From the NCBI RefSeq assembly GCF_002008365.1, contig NZ_MRDL01000032.1, forward strand, positions 1-64,000: a stretch of 64,000 nucleotides of DNA, in the 5' to 3' direction. Position numbers and translations under genes: made by a program. Under the pieces are notes generated by a model. The model had not been told where the DNA came from and searched no databases. It saw only the letters and a program-made list of their open reading frames with translations. Each line of letters starts with the position of its first letter. Position 1 is the stretch's first letter. Positions 56,646 through 64,000 of the stretch are shown piece by piece. This stretch comes from Rhizobium leguminosarum bv. viciae USDA 2370 (GTDB taxonomy: Bacteria > Pseudomonadota > Alphaproteobacteria > Rhizobiales > Rhizobiaceae).

Positions 56646-59300
56646 ATGAATGTTGTAGTGGTGGAATCGCCTGCCAAGGCCAAGACGATCAATAAGTATC
56701 TGGGTCCGGGATACAAAGTGCTCGCCTCCTTCGGTCATGTGCGCGATCTGCCTGCCAAGGATGGCTCAGTCCTCCCCGATCAGGATTTCGAAATGCTTTG
56801 GGAGGTCGACAGCGCCTCCGCCAAGCGGATGAAGGACATTGCCGACGCGGTGAAATCCGCCGATGGCCTGTTTCTCGCAACCGACCCGGATCGCGAAGGC
56901 GAAGCGATTTCCTGGCACGTTCTCGACATGCTGAACAAGAAGCGCGTGCTGAACGGCAAGCCGGTCAAGCGCGTCGTCTTCAATGCGATCACCAAGAAGG
57001 CGGTGCTCGACGCGATGGCCGATCCGCGCGACATCGACGTGCCGCTGGTCGACGCCTATCTCGCGCGCCGCGCGCTCGATTATCTCGTCGGCTTCAATCT
57101 TTCGCCAGTGCTCTGGCGCAAGCTGCCCGGTGCGCGGTCGGCCGGCCGCGTTCAGTCTGTGGCGCTTCGCCTGGTCTGCGACCGCGAATCCGAGATCGAG
57201 CGCTTCATTTCCGAGGAGTACTGGAACATCTCGGCGCTTCTGAAGACGCCGCGCGGCGACGAGTTCGAGGCAAGGCTGGTTTCGGCGAACGGCAAACGTC
57301 TGCAGCCACGCGCGATCGGCAACGGCGAAGATGCCGGCCGGCTGAAGGCATTGCTCGAAGGTGCGAGCTATGTCGTCGATACGGTCGAGGCGAAGCCGGT
57401 CAAGCGCAACCCCGGACCGCCGTTTACGACCTCGACGCTGCAGCAGGCCGCCTCCTCCAATCTCGGCTTCTCCGCCTCACGCACCATGCAGATTGCCCAG
57501 AGGCTCTATGAGGGAGTCGATATCGGCGGCGAGACGGTCGGTCTCATCACCTATATGCGAACCGACGGCGTTCAGATGGCACCCGAGGCGATTGATGCGG
57601 CGCGCAGCGCCATCGTCGACCAGTTCGGCGAACGCTACATGCCGGAAAAGCCGCGCTTCTACTCGACCAAGGCGAAAAACGCCCAGGAGGCGCACGAGGC
57701 GATCCGCCCGACCGATTTCTACCGCTCGCCCGACCGTGTGCGCAAATTCCTCGATGCCGACCAGATCCGGCTCTACGAGCTGATCTGGAAGCGCGGCATC
57801 GCCAGCCAGATGGCGTCTGCCGAGATCGAGCGCACGACGGCTGAAATCACCGCCGACAACAAGGGTGAGAAGGCCGGGCTTCGCGCCGTCGGCTCCGTGA
57901 TCCGCTTCGACGGCTTCATCGCCGCCTATACCGACCAGAAGGAGGATGGCGAGCAGAGCGACGATGGCGACGAGGATGGCCGCCTGCCGGAGATCATTGC
58001 GCGCGAAACGCTCGCCAAGCAGAAGATCAATTCGACCCAGCATTTCACCGAGCCGCCGCCGCGTTATTCGGAAGCCTCGCTCATCAAGAAGATGGAAGAG
58101 CTCGGCATCGGCCGCCCCTCCACCTATGCTGCGACCCTCGCGACGCTGCGCGACCGCGACTATGTGACGATCGACAAACGCAAGCTGATCCCGCAGGCCA
58201 AGGGCCGGCTGGTGACGGCTTTCCTCGAAAGCTTCTTCACCAAATATGTCGAATACGACTTCACCGCCGACCTCGAGGAAAAGCTCGACCGGATTTCGGC
58301 CGGCGAGCTGAACTGGAAGCAGGTGCTGCGCGATTTCTGGAAGGATTTCTTCGCCCAGATCGAGGACACCAAAGAACTGCGCGTCACCAATGTGCTCGAT
58401 TCACTGAACGAGGCGCTGGCACCACTCGTCTTCCCGAAACGGGAAGACGGCAGCGATCCCAGAATCTGCCAAGTCTGCGGTACCGGTAACCTGTCGCTGA
58501 AGCTTGGCAAATACGGCGCCTTCGTCGGCTGTTCGAACTATCCGGAATGCAACTACACCCGCCAGCTCTCTTCTGAAAACGGCGGAGACGCAGACGGCGC
58601 AGCACTTAACGAGCCGAAGAACCTCGGCACCGATCCGACCACCGGCGAGGAGCTGACGCTGCGTTCCGGCCGCTTCGGCCCCTATATCCAGCGCGGCGAC
58701 GGCAAGGAAGCCAAACGCGCTTCGCTGCCGAAGGGTTGGAAGCCCGAGGACATCGACTATGAAAAGGCGATGGCGCTGATCTCGCTGCCGCGCGATATCG
58801 GCAAACATCCAGAATCCGGCAAGATGATCTCGTCCGGCATCGGCCGCTATGGGCCGTTCCTCCTGCATGACGGTTCCTATGCCAATCTGGAAACCGTCGA
58901 GGACGTGTTCTCCGTCGGCCTCAACCGCGCCGTGACTGTTATCGCCGAAAAGGCAAAACAGGCCCCGGGCCGGGGCGCGCGCGGCACGCCGGCGGCGCTG
59001 AAGACACTCGGTGATCATCCAGATGGCGGCGCCATCACCGTGCGCGACGGCAAGTACGGCCCCTATGTCAACTGGGGCAAGGTCAACGCCACACTGCCGA
59101 AGGGCAAGGATCCGCAGGCGATCACCGTCGAGGAGGCGCTCGCGCTGATCGCCGAAAAGGCCGGCAAGGCACCTGTGGGCAAGGCGGCCAAGGCGAAAGC
59201 CAAGCCGAAGGCGGCAGCCGCCGACGCCAAGGCCACCAAGACGGCCGCCAAGCCGAAGGCAACGAAGGCGAAAGCGCCCGCGAAATCGAAAAAGAGCTGA
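56646..59300 (+). CDS. topA: DNA topoisomerase I
   Basis: Type IA topoisomerase that relaxes negative supercoils. The 884-residue protein starts MNVVVVESPAKAKTINKYLG (TOPRIM), has DPDREGEAISWH, and the active-site Tyr303 in LITYMRTDG. One C-terminal four-cysteine zinc ribbon (CQVCGTGN...GCSNYPECNY, about residue 610-640) is followed by several topoisomerase C-terminal repeats (GRFGPYIQRGDG, GRYGPFLLHDG, GKYGPYVNWG) and a Lys/Ala-rich tail. One base separates it from rnr. Confidence 0.98.
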   Translation: MNVVVVESPAKAKTINKYLGPGYKVLASFGHVRDLPAKDGSVLPDQDFEMLWEVDSASAKRMKDIADAVKSADGLFLATDPDREGEAISWHVLDMLNKKRVLNGKPVKRVVFNAITKKAVLDAMADPRDIDVPLVDAYLARRALDYLVGFNLSPVLWRKLPGARSAGRVQSVALRLVCDRESEIERFISEEYWNISALLKTPRGDEFEARLVSANGKRLQPRAIGNGEDAGRLKALLEGASYVVDTVEAKPVKRNPGPPFTTSTLQQAASSNLGFSASRTMQIAQRLYEGVDIGGETVGLITYMRTDGVQMAPEAIDAARSAIVDQFGERYMPEKPRFYSTKAKNAQEAHEAIRPTDFYRSPDRVRKFLDADQIRLYELIWKRGIASQMASAEIERTTAEITADNKGEKAGLRAVGSVIRFDGFIAAYTDQKEDGEQSDDGDEDGRLPEIIARETLAKQKINSTQHFTEPPPRYSEASLIKKMEELGIGRPSTYAATLATLRDRDYVTIDKRKLIPQAKGRLVTAFLESFFTKYVEYDFTADLEEKLDRISAGELNWKQVLRDFWKDFFAQIEDTKELRVTNVLDSLNEALAPLVFPKREDGSDPRICQVCGTGNLSLKLGKYGAFVGCSNYPECNYTRQLSSENGGDADGAALNEPKNLGTDPTTGEELTLRSGRFGPYIQRGDGKEAKRASLPKGWKPEDIDYEKAMALISLPRDIGKHPESGKMISSGIGRYGPFLLHDGSYANLETVEDVFSVGLNRAVTVIAEKAKQAPGRGARGTPAALKTLGDHPDGGAITVRDGKYGPYVNWGKVNATLPKGKDPQAITVEEALALIAEKAGKAPVGKAAKAKAKPKAAAADAKATKTAAKPKATKAKAPAKSKKS

Positions 59301-59301
59301 C

Positions 59302-61674
59302 GTGAGCAGGATACCGCGCGATAGAACGAACCCTGCGGGCAAGCGTCCGGGCAAGATCGGCCGCGCCGGCAAGGATGCCCCCGCCGTCGAGCCGCTGAAC
59401 ATCGTCCATGGCGCGCTGCCTTCGCGCGAGGTGATCCTGCGCTTCATCGCCGATCACCCGCAGAAAGCGTCCAAACGCGAACTCGCCAAGGCTTTCGGCC
59501 TGAAGGGCGACAACCGTGTCGAACTCAAGCACATGCTGCAGGAGCTCGAGCAGGAAGGCATGCTGCAGAAGAACCGCAAGTCGCTGATCCGTCCCGGTGC
59601 GCTGCCGCCCGTCACGGTTCTCGATATCACCACGCGCGACAAGGATGGCGATCTGATCGGCCGGCCGGCGGAATGGCCGGAAGACCAAGGCGTAGCACCC
59701 GCCGTCAGCATCCGCCAGCAATCGCCCGCAGGCCGCCAGGGCAAGGGCAAGGCGCCCGTCGCCGGGCTCGGCGACCGCATCCTGGCGAAGATCTTCCCGG
59801 CCGTCGATCGCGGCGGGCCAGCCTATACGGCGCGGATCATCAAGGTGATCGACAGGCGCCGCGGCGCCTCGATGGGCGTTTTCCGCACGGCACCGGGCGG
59901 CGGCGGCCGTCTGCTGCCGATCGAACGGCGCGGCGAGGAGATGGTGATCGATCCCGACTTCACCGGCGGCGCCACGGACGGCGATCTGGTCGAAGTCGAA
60001 ATCGCCCGTCTCGGCCGTTTCGGCCTTCCGCGCGCCAAGGTTCTCTCCGTCGTCGGTTCCGTCGGTTCGGAAAAGGCGATCTCGATGATCGCGATTCATG
60101 CGCACGGCATCCCGCATGTCTTCCCGCCGGCCGTCATCGCTGAGGCGGACGCCGCAAAACCGGCCAGCATGTCGCATCGCGAGGATTGGCGCGACGTGCC
60201 GCTGATCACCATCGACCCGGCCGATGCCAAGGACCATGACGACGCCGTCTATGCCGAGCTCGACCCCTCGCCCGACAATCCCGGCGGCGTCATCGTCACT
60301 GTCGCGATTGCCGACGTCTCCTGGTATGTCCGCCCCAATTCACCGCTCGACCGCGAGGCGCTGAAGCGCGGCAACTCGGTCTATTTCCCGGATCGCGTCG
60401 TGCCGATGCTGCCGGAGCGCATCTCCAACGATCTCTGCTCGCTGAAGGAAGGCGTCGACCGTCCGGCGCTCGCCGTGCGCATGAGCTTTTCCGGCGAAGG
60501 CCGCAAGATCGGCCACACTTTCCATCGCATCATGATGAAGAGCGCGGCCAAGCTGTCCTACCAGCAGGCCCAGGCAGCGATCGACGGCAAACCGGACGAT
60601 CAGACCGGACCGATGCTCGAGCCAATCCTGAAGCCGCTCTGGCACGCCTATGAGGTGATGAAGCGCGGACGCGACCGGCGCCAGCCGCTCGAACTCGACA
60701 TGCCGGAGCGCAAGATCCTGCTGAAGCCCGACGGCACGGTCGACCGGGTCGTCGTGCCGCCACGGCTCGACGCGCACAAGCTGATCGAAGAGATGATGAT
60801 CCAGGCAAACGTCTGCGCCGCCGAGACGCTGGAAAAGAAGCGGCAGCCGCTGATCTATCGCATTCATGACGGCCCGACGCTTGCCAAGCAGGAGATCCTG
60901 CGTGAGTTCCTGGCCACGCTCGGCATCTCGCTTGCCAAGGGCGGCAACATGCGCGCCAACAACTTCAACGGCATCCTGGCGAAGGCGGACGGCACGCCGC
61001 ACCAGACCATGGTCAACGAGATGGTGCTGCGTTCGCAGAGCCAGGCGATCTACGGCCCTGAGAATATCGGCCATTTCGGCCTCAATTTGATGAAATACGC
61101 CCACTTCACCTCGCCGATACGCCGCTATGCCGATCTCATCGTGCACCGCGCGCTTGTCGGCTCGCTCGGTTTCGGCGAAGGCGGCATCACACCCGACGAA
61201 GAGGCGGCGCTCGACGATATCGCCGCCGAAATCTCGACCTTCGAGCGTCGGGCGATGGCAGCCGAGCGCGAGACCGTAGACCGGCTGATCGCGCATCACC
61301 TCAGCGGCCGCGTCGGCGAGGAGTTTGCCGGACGGGTCTCGGGCGTGACGAAATCGGGGCTTTTTGTCGCCCTGCCAGACTATGGCGCCGATGGTTTCGT
61401 CCCTATATCGACGCTCGGCACCGATTATTTCATCTATGACGAGGCGCATCAGGCACTCTCGGGTGAACGAACAGGGCTCGGTTATCGCCTGGGCGATAGC
61501 GTTGCCGTGAAGCTTGCCGAAGCGATCCCGCTTGCCGGCGCGCTGCGTTTCGAGATGATCAGCGAGGGCCGCGAGATGCCTGCAGCGGTGCGCTCCTTCC
61601 ACAAGGCGGGCCGCCGCGACAGAGGCCAGGTCCGCAAGAAACCTGGAACAAGGCCGCCACGCGGACGCCACTAA
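59302..61674 (+). CDS. rnr: Ribonuclease R
   Basis: 3'-5' exoribonuclease that degrades structured RNA. The 790-residue protein starts with GTG one base after topA, with AAAGAG upstream. It has a Lys/Arg-rich N-terminus, a winged-helix region (HPQKASKRELAKAFGL), cold-shock domains, the RNB catalytic domain with ITIDPADAKDHDDAVYAELD (about 300-320) and MKYAHFTSPIRRYADLIVHR, and an S1 domain (GEEFAGRVSGVTKSGLFVAL) followed by a basic tail. Confidence 0.97.
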   Translation: MSRIPRDRTNPAGKRPGKIGRAGKDAPAVEPLNIVHGALPSREVILRFIADHPQKASKRELAKAFGLKGDNRVELKHMLQELEQEGMLQKNRKSLIRPGALPPVTVLDITTRDKDGDLIGRPAEWPEDQGVAPAVSIRQQSPAGRQGKGKAPVAGLGDRILAKIFPAVDRGGPAYTARIIKVIDRRRGASMGVFRTAPGGGGRLLPIERRGEEMVIDPDFTGGATDGDLVEVEIARLGRFGLPRAKVLSVVGSVGSEKAISMIAIHAHGIPHVFPPAVIAEADAAKPASMSHREDWRDVPLITIDPADAKDHDDAVYAELDPSPDNPGGVIVTVAIADVSWYVRPNSPLDREALKRGNSVYFPDRVVPMLPERISNDLCSLKEGVDRPALAVRMSFSGEGRKIGHTFHRIMMKSAAKLSYQQAQAAIDGKPDDQTGPMLEPILKPLWHAYEVMKRGRDRRQPLELDMPERKILLKPDGTVDRVVVPPRLDAHKLIEEMMIQANVCAAETLEKKRQPLIYRIHDGPTLAKQEILREFLATLGISLAKGGNMRANNFNGILAKADGTPHQTMVNEMVLRSQSQAIYGPENIGHFGLNLMKYAHFTSPIRRYADLIVHRALVGSLGFGEGGITPDEEAALDDIAAEISTFERRAMAAERETVDRLIAHHLSGRVGEEFAGRVSGVTKSGLFVALPDYGADGFVPISTLGTDYFIYDEAHQALSGERTGLGYRLGDSVAVKLAEAIPLAGALRFEMISEGREMPAAVRSFHKAGRRDRGQVRKKPGTRPPRGRH

Positions 61675-61793
61675 GCATCGCGCCGAAAGCGGACGCTGGT
61701 TTTCGGCAAAACGCTGCAACAACGAAGATCGCCGGCGTTGGACGTGGTTCACAAGACGAATCCGACGCTTTCGGTCTGAAAGAGGAACATGCG

Positions 61794-62246
61794 ATGAGCA
61801 CACCGACCGATCCGGTTGCCCGCTACGGGGATGCGCCCGAGGTCGAGCGTCCGCTTGGGCGCTCCATCATGCGCGGGCTGATGAACCGGTGCCCGGCCTG
61901 CGGCAACGGCAAGCTCTTTCGTGCCTTCCTGAAACCGATCGATCATTGCGCGGCCTGCGGCGAGGCGATGCATCACCAACGCGCGGACGACCTGCCGCCT
62001 TATATCGTCATCCTCGTCCTCGGCCACGTCGTGGTCGGCGGCTATATGCTGACCGACATGACTTTCGTGCTGCCGGTCTGGGTGCATATCGCCATCTGGG
62101 CGCCGATCACCGTCATCACCGCGCTTGCCTCGATCCAGCCGATCAAGGGCGGGGTCATCGGTCTGCAATGGGCGCTGCGCATGCACGGCTTCGGTGGCGA
62201 GAGTGACGGTCCGGACGATTATGACATCCCCGGCCGGCCGAATTAG
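61794..62246 (+). CDS. DUF983 family membrane protein
   Basis: A 150-residue protein with the DUF983 pattern: an N-terminal four-cysteine cluster (NRCPACGNGKLF ... HCAACGEAMH, residues about 31-61) and two membrane spans (about 70-92 and 96-118). Function is unknown, though the gene commonly follows rnr in alphaproteobacteria, as here. AGGAACAT lies just before the ATG. Lies 119 bases after rnr. Confidence 0.92.
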   Translation: MSTPTDPVARYGDAPEVERPLGRSIMRGLMNRCPACGNGKLFRAFLKPIDHCAACGEAMHHQRADDLPPYIVILVLGHVVVGGYMLTDMTFVLPVWVHIAIWAPITVITALASIQPIKGGVIGLQWALRMHGFGGESDGPDDYDIPGRPN

Positions 62247-62501
62247 CGCCTTCACCTTCCAGACATATTTAACGTGTAGTGCCAGCCCTCCACCGACCAC
62301 CACCCGAATGCGAGAGCCGAAGATCCTCAAGACCTGACATGGTAAGCATTTCTTGCCCCAACGGGCTTTACATTCCGCAGATGGTCACTCACATCGGAAA
62401 TACTGCGAAGCGGCATCCGTCACCTGGATTTGGCACGTCTGTGTCTATCTATCTGACGGGAATCGGCCGTTTCGTTCGCGCAGCTTTCTAAGGATGGATA
62501 A

Positions 62502-63686
62502 ATGTCTCAGCCGAGAACCGGCACACCGGGCGATGTCGAAGAAATCCATTGGCCTTCTCTGGTGGCAGCCATCTCGTCCATATCTGCCGTTGGCATAGCA
62601 ATCGGCCTCGGTCTCCCGCTTCTCAGCATCATCCTCGAAAAACGCGGCATCTCGTCCACCCTGATCGGGCTCAACACGGCGATGGCCGGGGTCGCGGCGA
62701 TGGCCGCCGCACCGATCACCACCAAACTCGCCCATAAATACGGCGTTGCGCCGACAATGCTCTGGGCCGTGCTGATTTCGGCGCTGAGCGCGCTCGGTTT
62801 CTATTACGCCCAGGATTTCTGGATGTGGTTTCCGCTGCGCTTCGCCTTCCATGGCGCGACGACGACGCTGTTCATCCTCTCCGAATTCTGGATCAACGCC
62901 GCTTCGCCGCCTTCCAAGCGCGGTTTCGTGCTCGGCATCTATGCGACGGTGCTTTCCCTTGGCTTTGCGGCCGGACCTCTGCTCTTTTCGGTCCTCGGCA
63001 GCGACGGCATCTTCCCATTCCTGATCGGCGCCGCCGCCATCCTGCTTGCGGCCATCCCGATCTTCATCGCCCGCGACGAGAGCCCGGTGCTCGAGGAAAA
63101 ACCGGAGCTGCATTTCATGCGCTACGTTTTCCTGGTGCCGACGGCGACGGCGGCGGTCTTCATCTTCGGCGCGGTGGAGGCCGGCGGGCTGTCGCTTTTC
63201 CCGATCTTTGCCGTGCGCGCCCATTTCACCGAATCGCAGGCCGCGCTGCTGCTCACCATGATGGGCGTCGGCAACGTCATCTTTCAGATCCCGCTCGGCC
63301 TGCTTTCCGACCGCATCGCCGACAAGCGGCCGCTTCTGGCCGGCATGGCGCTGATGGGCTTCATCGGCTCGATGATGTTGCCGCTACTGCTCGACAACTG
63401 GCTTCTGATGGCCGGGCTCCTGCTTTTCTGGGGCGGCTGCGTCTCAGGCCTCTATACGGTCGGCCTCAGCCATCTCGGCTCGCGGCTGACCGGCTCCGAT
63501 CTTGCGGCAGCCAATGCTGCCTTTGTCTTCTGTTATGCGATGGGGACCGTGGCCGGTCCGCAGGCGATCGGCGCGGCGATCGATGTCGCTGGAAATAACG
63601 GGTTTGCCTGGGCGATTGCCGCTTTCTTCGGTCTTTACGCCCTACTTTCGGGCATCAGACTGATGTTCATTCGAAAACGGGCTTGA
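62502..63686 (+). CDS. Major facilitator superfamily transporter
   Basis: A 394-residue inner-membrane protein with about 12 hydrophobic segments, starting near [20 protein letters not shown]. The loop 2-3 region and the second-half [19 protein letters not shown] (a MFS signature loop) support the assignment. It resembles YfkF/YcaD-like sugar or drug efflux permeases; the substrate cannot be told. AAGGATGG precedes the ATG. It separates the usual DUF983 and rpmG genes. Confidence 0.92.
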   Translation: MSQPRTGTPGDVEEIHWPSLVAAISSISAVGIAIGLGLPLLSIILEKRGISSTLIGLNTAMAGVAAMAAAPITTKLAHKYGVAPTMLWAVLISALSALGFYYAQDFWMWFPLRFAFHGATTTLFILSEFWINAASPPSKRGFVLGIYATVLSLGFAAGPLLFSVLGSDGIFPFLIGAAAILLAAIPIFIARDESPVLEEKPELHFMRYVFLVPTATAAVFIFGAVEAGGLSLFPIFAVRAHFTESQAALLLTMMGVGNVIFQIPLGLLSDRIADKRPLLAGMALMGFIGSMMLPLLLDNWLLMAGLLLFWGGCVSGLYTVGLSHLGSRLTGSDLAAANAAFVFCYAMGTVAGPQAIGAAIDVAGNNGFAWAIAAFFGLYALLSGIRLMFIRKRA

Positions 63687-63710
63687 CTTTTCGGGCGGGA
63701 TTCGTAGTTT
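63682..63710 (+). promoter_or_regulatory. Predicted rpmG promoter
   Basis: CTTGAC (63682-63687), overlapping the MFS stop codon, is followed after exactly 17 bases by TAGTTT (63705-63710). The -35 box is perfect. It would give rpmG a leader of about 62 bases and independent expression. Confidence 0.65.
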
Positions 63711-63778
63711 CGCGCCAGGATTTGCCGTGGAGCCCATCCGGCTTCCACGGCTTTCATTTTCTTAAAGGCAGGACGACC

Positions 63779-63946
63779 ATGGCCAAGGCTACAACAATCA
63801 AGATCAAGCTGCTGTCGACAGCCGACACCGGTTTCTTCTACGTCACCACGAAGAACAGCCGCACGATGACGGACAAGATGACGAAGACGAAGTACGACCC
63901 GGTTGCAAAGAAGCATGTCGAGTTCAAGGAAACCAAGATCAAGTAA
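63779..63946 (+). CDS. rpmG: 50S ribosomal protein L33 (zinc-independent form)
   Basis: The 55-residue protein [20 protein letters not shown]... is full-length L33. It has none of the four cysteines of the zinc form, so it is the C-minus type, as is S14 in this window. The start at 63779 is preceded by AAAGGCAGGA; the frame is open 32 codons upstream without support. Confidence 0.97.
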   Translation: MAKATTIKIKLLSTADTGFFYVTTKNSRTMTDKMTKTKYDPVAKKHVEFKETKIK

Positions 63947-63970
63947 TCACTTGGCCTGACGGATTTCACA

Positions 63971-64000
63971 AAAGCGCGCGCTTTCGGGTTGCGCGTTTTT
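63971..64000 (+). terminator. Intrinsic terminator of rpmG
   Basis: AAAGCGCGC pairs with GCGCGTTTT (one G-U) around an 11-base loop, followed by a T run cut by the window end. It starts 24 bases past the stop codon. Confidence 0.7.

Noticed and set aside
61682..61707. GCCGAAA/TTTCGGC inverted repeat after rnr
   Set aside because: Short stem, long loop and followed by AAAACG rather than T's; not convincing as a terminator.

Overview
The window is chromosomal DNA from an alphaproteobacterium of the Rhizobiales, most likely Rhizobium (R. etli/R. leguminosarum group). The basis is high GC with strong GC3 codon bias, the protein sequences (for example RNase E with a split S1 domain, and an EF-Tu/RpoB/RpoC set of typical rhizobial length), promoters of the CTTGAC-N17-xTATAx type, and two palindromic intergenic repeats that I recognise as common in rhizobial chromosomes. 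No prophage, insertion sequence, CRISPR array or plasmid backbone was seen.

Positions 151-36073, almost all on the minus strand, hold one very large translation/transcription cluster. Read in its own direction it runs: promoter, tRNA-Tyr, tRNA-Gly, tuf2, a 44-codon membrane ORF, an NAD-dependent epimerase, tRNA-Trp, secE, nusG, rplK, rplA, rplJ, rplL, rpoB, rpoC, then (after a small opposite-strand gene) the str block rpsL-rpsG-fusA-tuf1, the S10 block rpsJ-rplC-rplD-rplW-rplB-rpsS-rplV-rpsC-rplP-rpmC-rpsQ, the spc block rplN-rplX-rplE-rpsN-rpsH-rplF-rplR-rpsE-rpmD-rplO-secY-adk, and the alpha block rpsM-rpsK-rpoA-rplQ, closed by a strong intrinsic terminator. Several cistron boundaries inside the cluster carry GC-rich hairpins, some with U-rich tails (rpsQ/rplN, rplO/secY, rpsM/rpsK, rplL/rpoB, tuf1/rpsJ, rplR/rpsE), which suggests internal attenuation or RNA processing.

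Positions 36176-41010, plus strand except where noted, hold a SpoU-family rRNA methyltransferase, two very small membrane/exported ORFs, an exported Arg/Asp/Trp-rich repeat protein (minus), tRNA-Thr (minus), NAD kinase, an exported hypothetical protein and a dienelactone-hydrolase-like enzyme. Positions 41037-46372 are a minus-strand cell-wall block, amiC-ponA (PBP1A)-prfB; prfB (release factor 2) needs an autoregulatory +1 frameshift that is clearly visible. Divergent from it is rne (RNase E) with a long structured leader.

Positions 49987-64000 contain a decayed vapBC toxin-antitoxin remnant, an AidB-type acyl-CoA dehydrogenase (minus), pyrB with an overlapping dihydroorotase paralogue that has lost most metal ligands, plsY, dprA, topA, rnr, a DUF983 protein, an MFS transporter and rpmG with its own promoter.

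I did not find an unmistakably new system. The observations most worth following are the probably inactive DHOase coupled to pyrB, the set of internal hairpins in the ribosomal cluster, the unlisted small membrane ORFs, the tandem hairpins between rplL and rpoB, the RF2 frameshift site with an SPY variant of the recognition tripeptide, and the vapBC relic.
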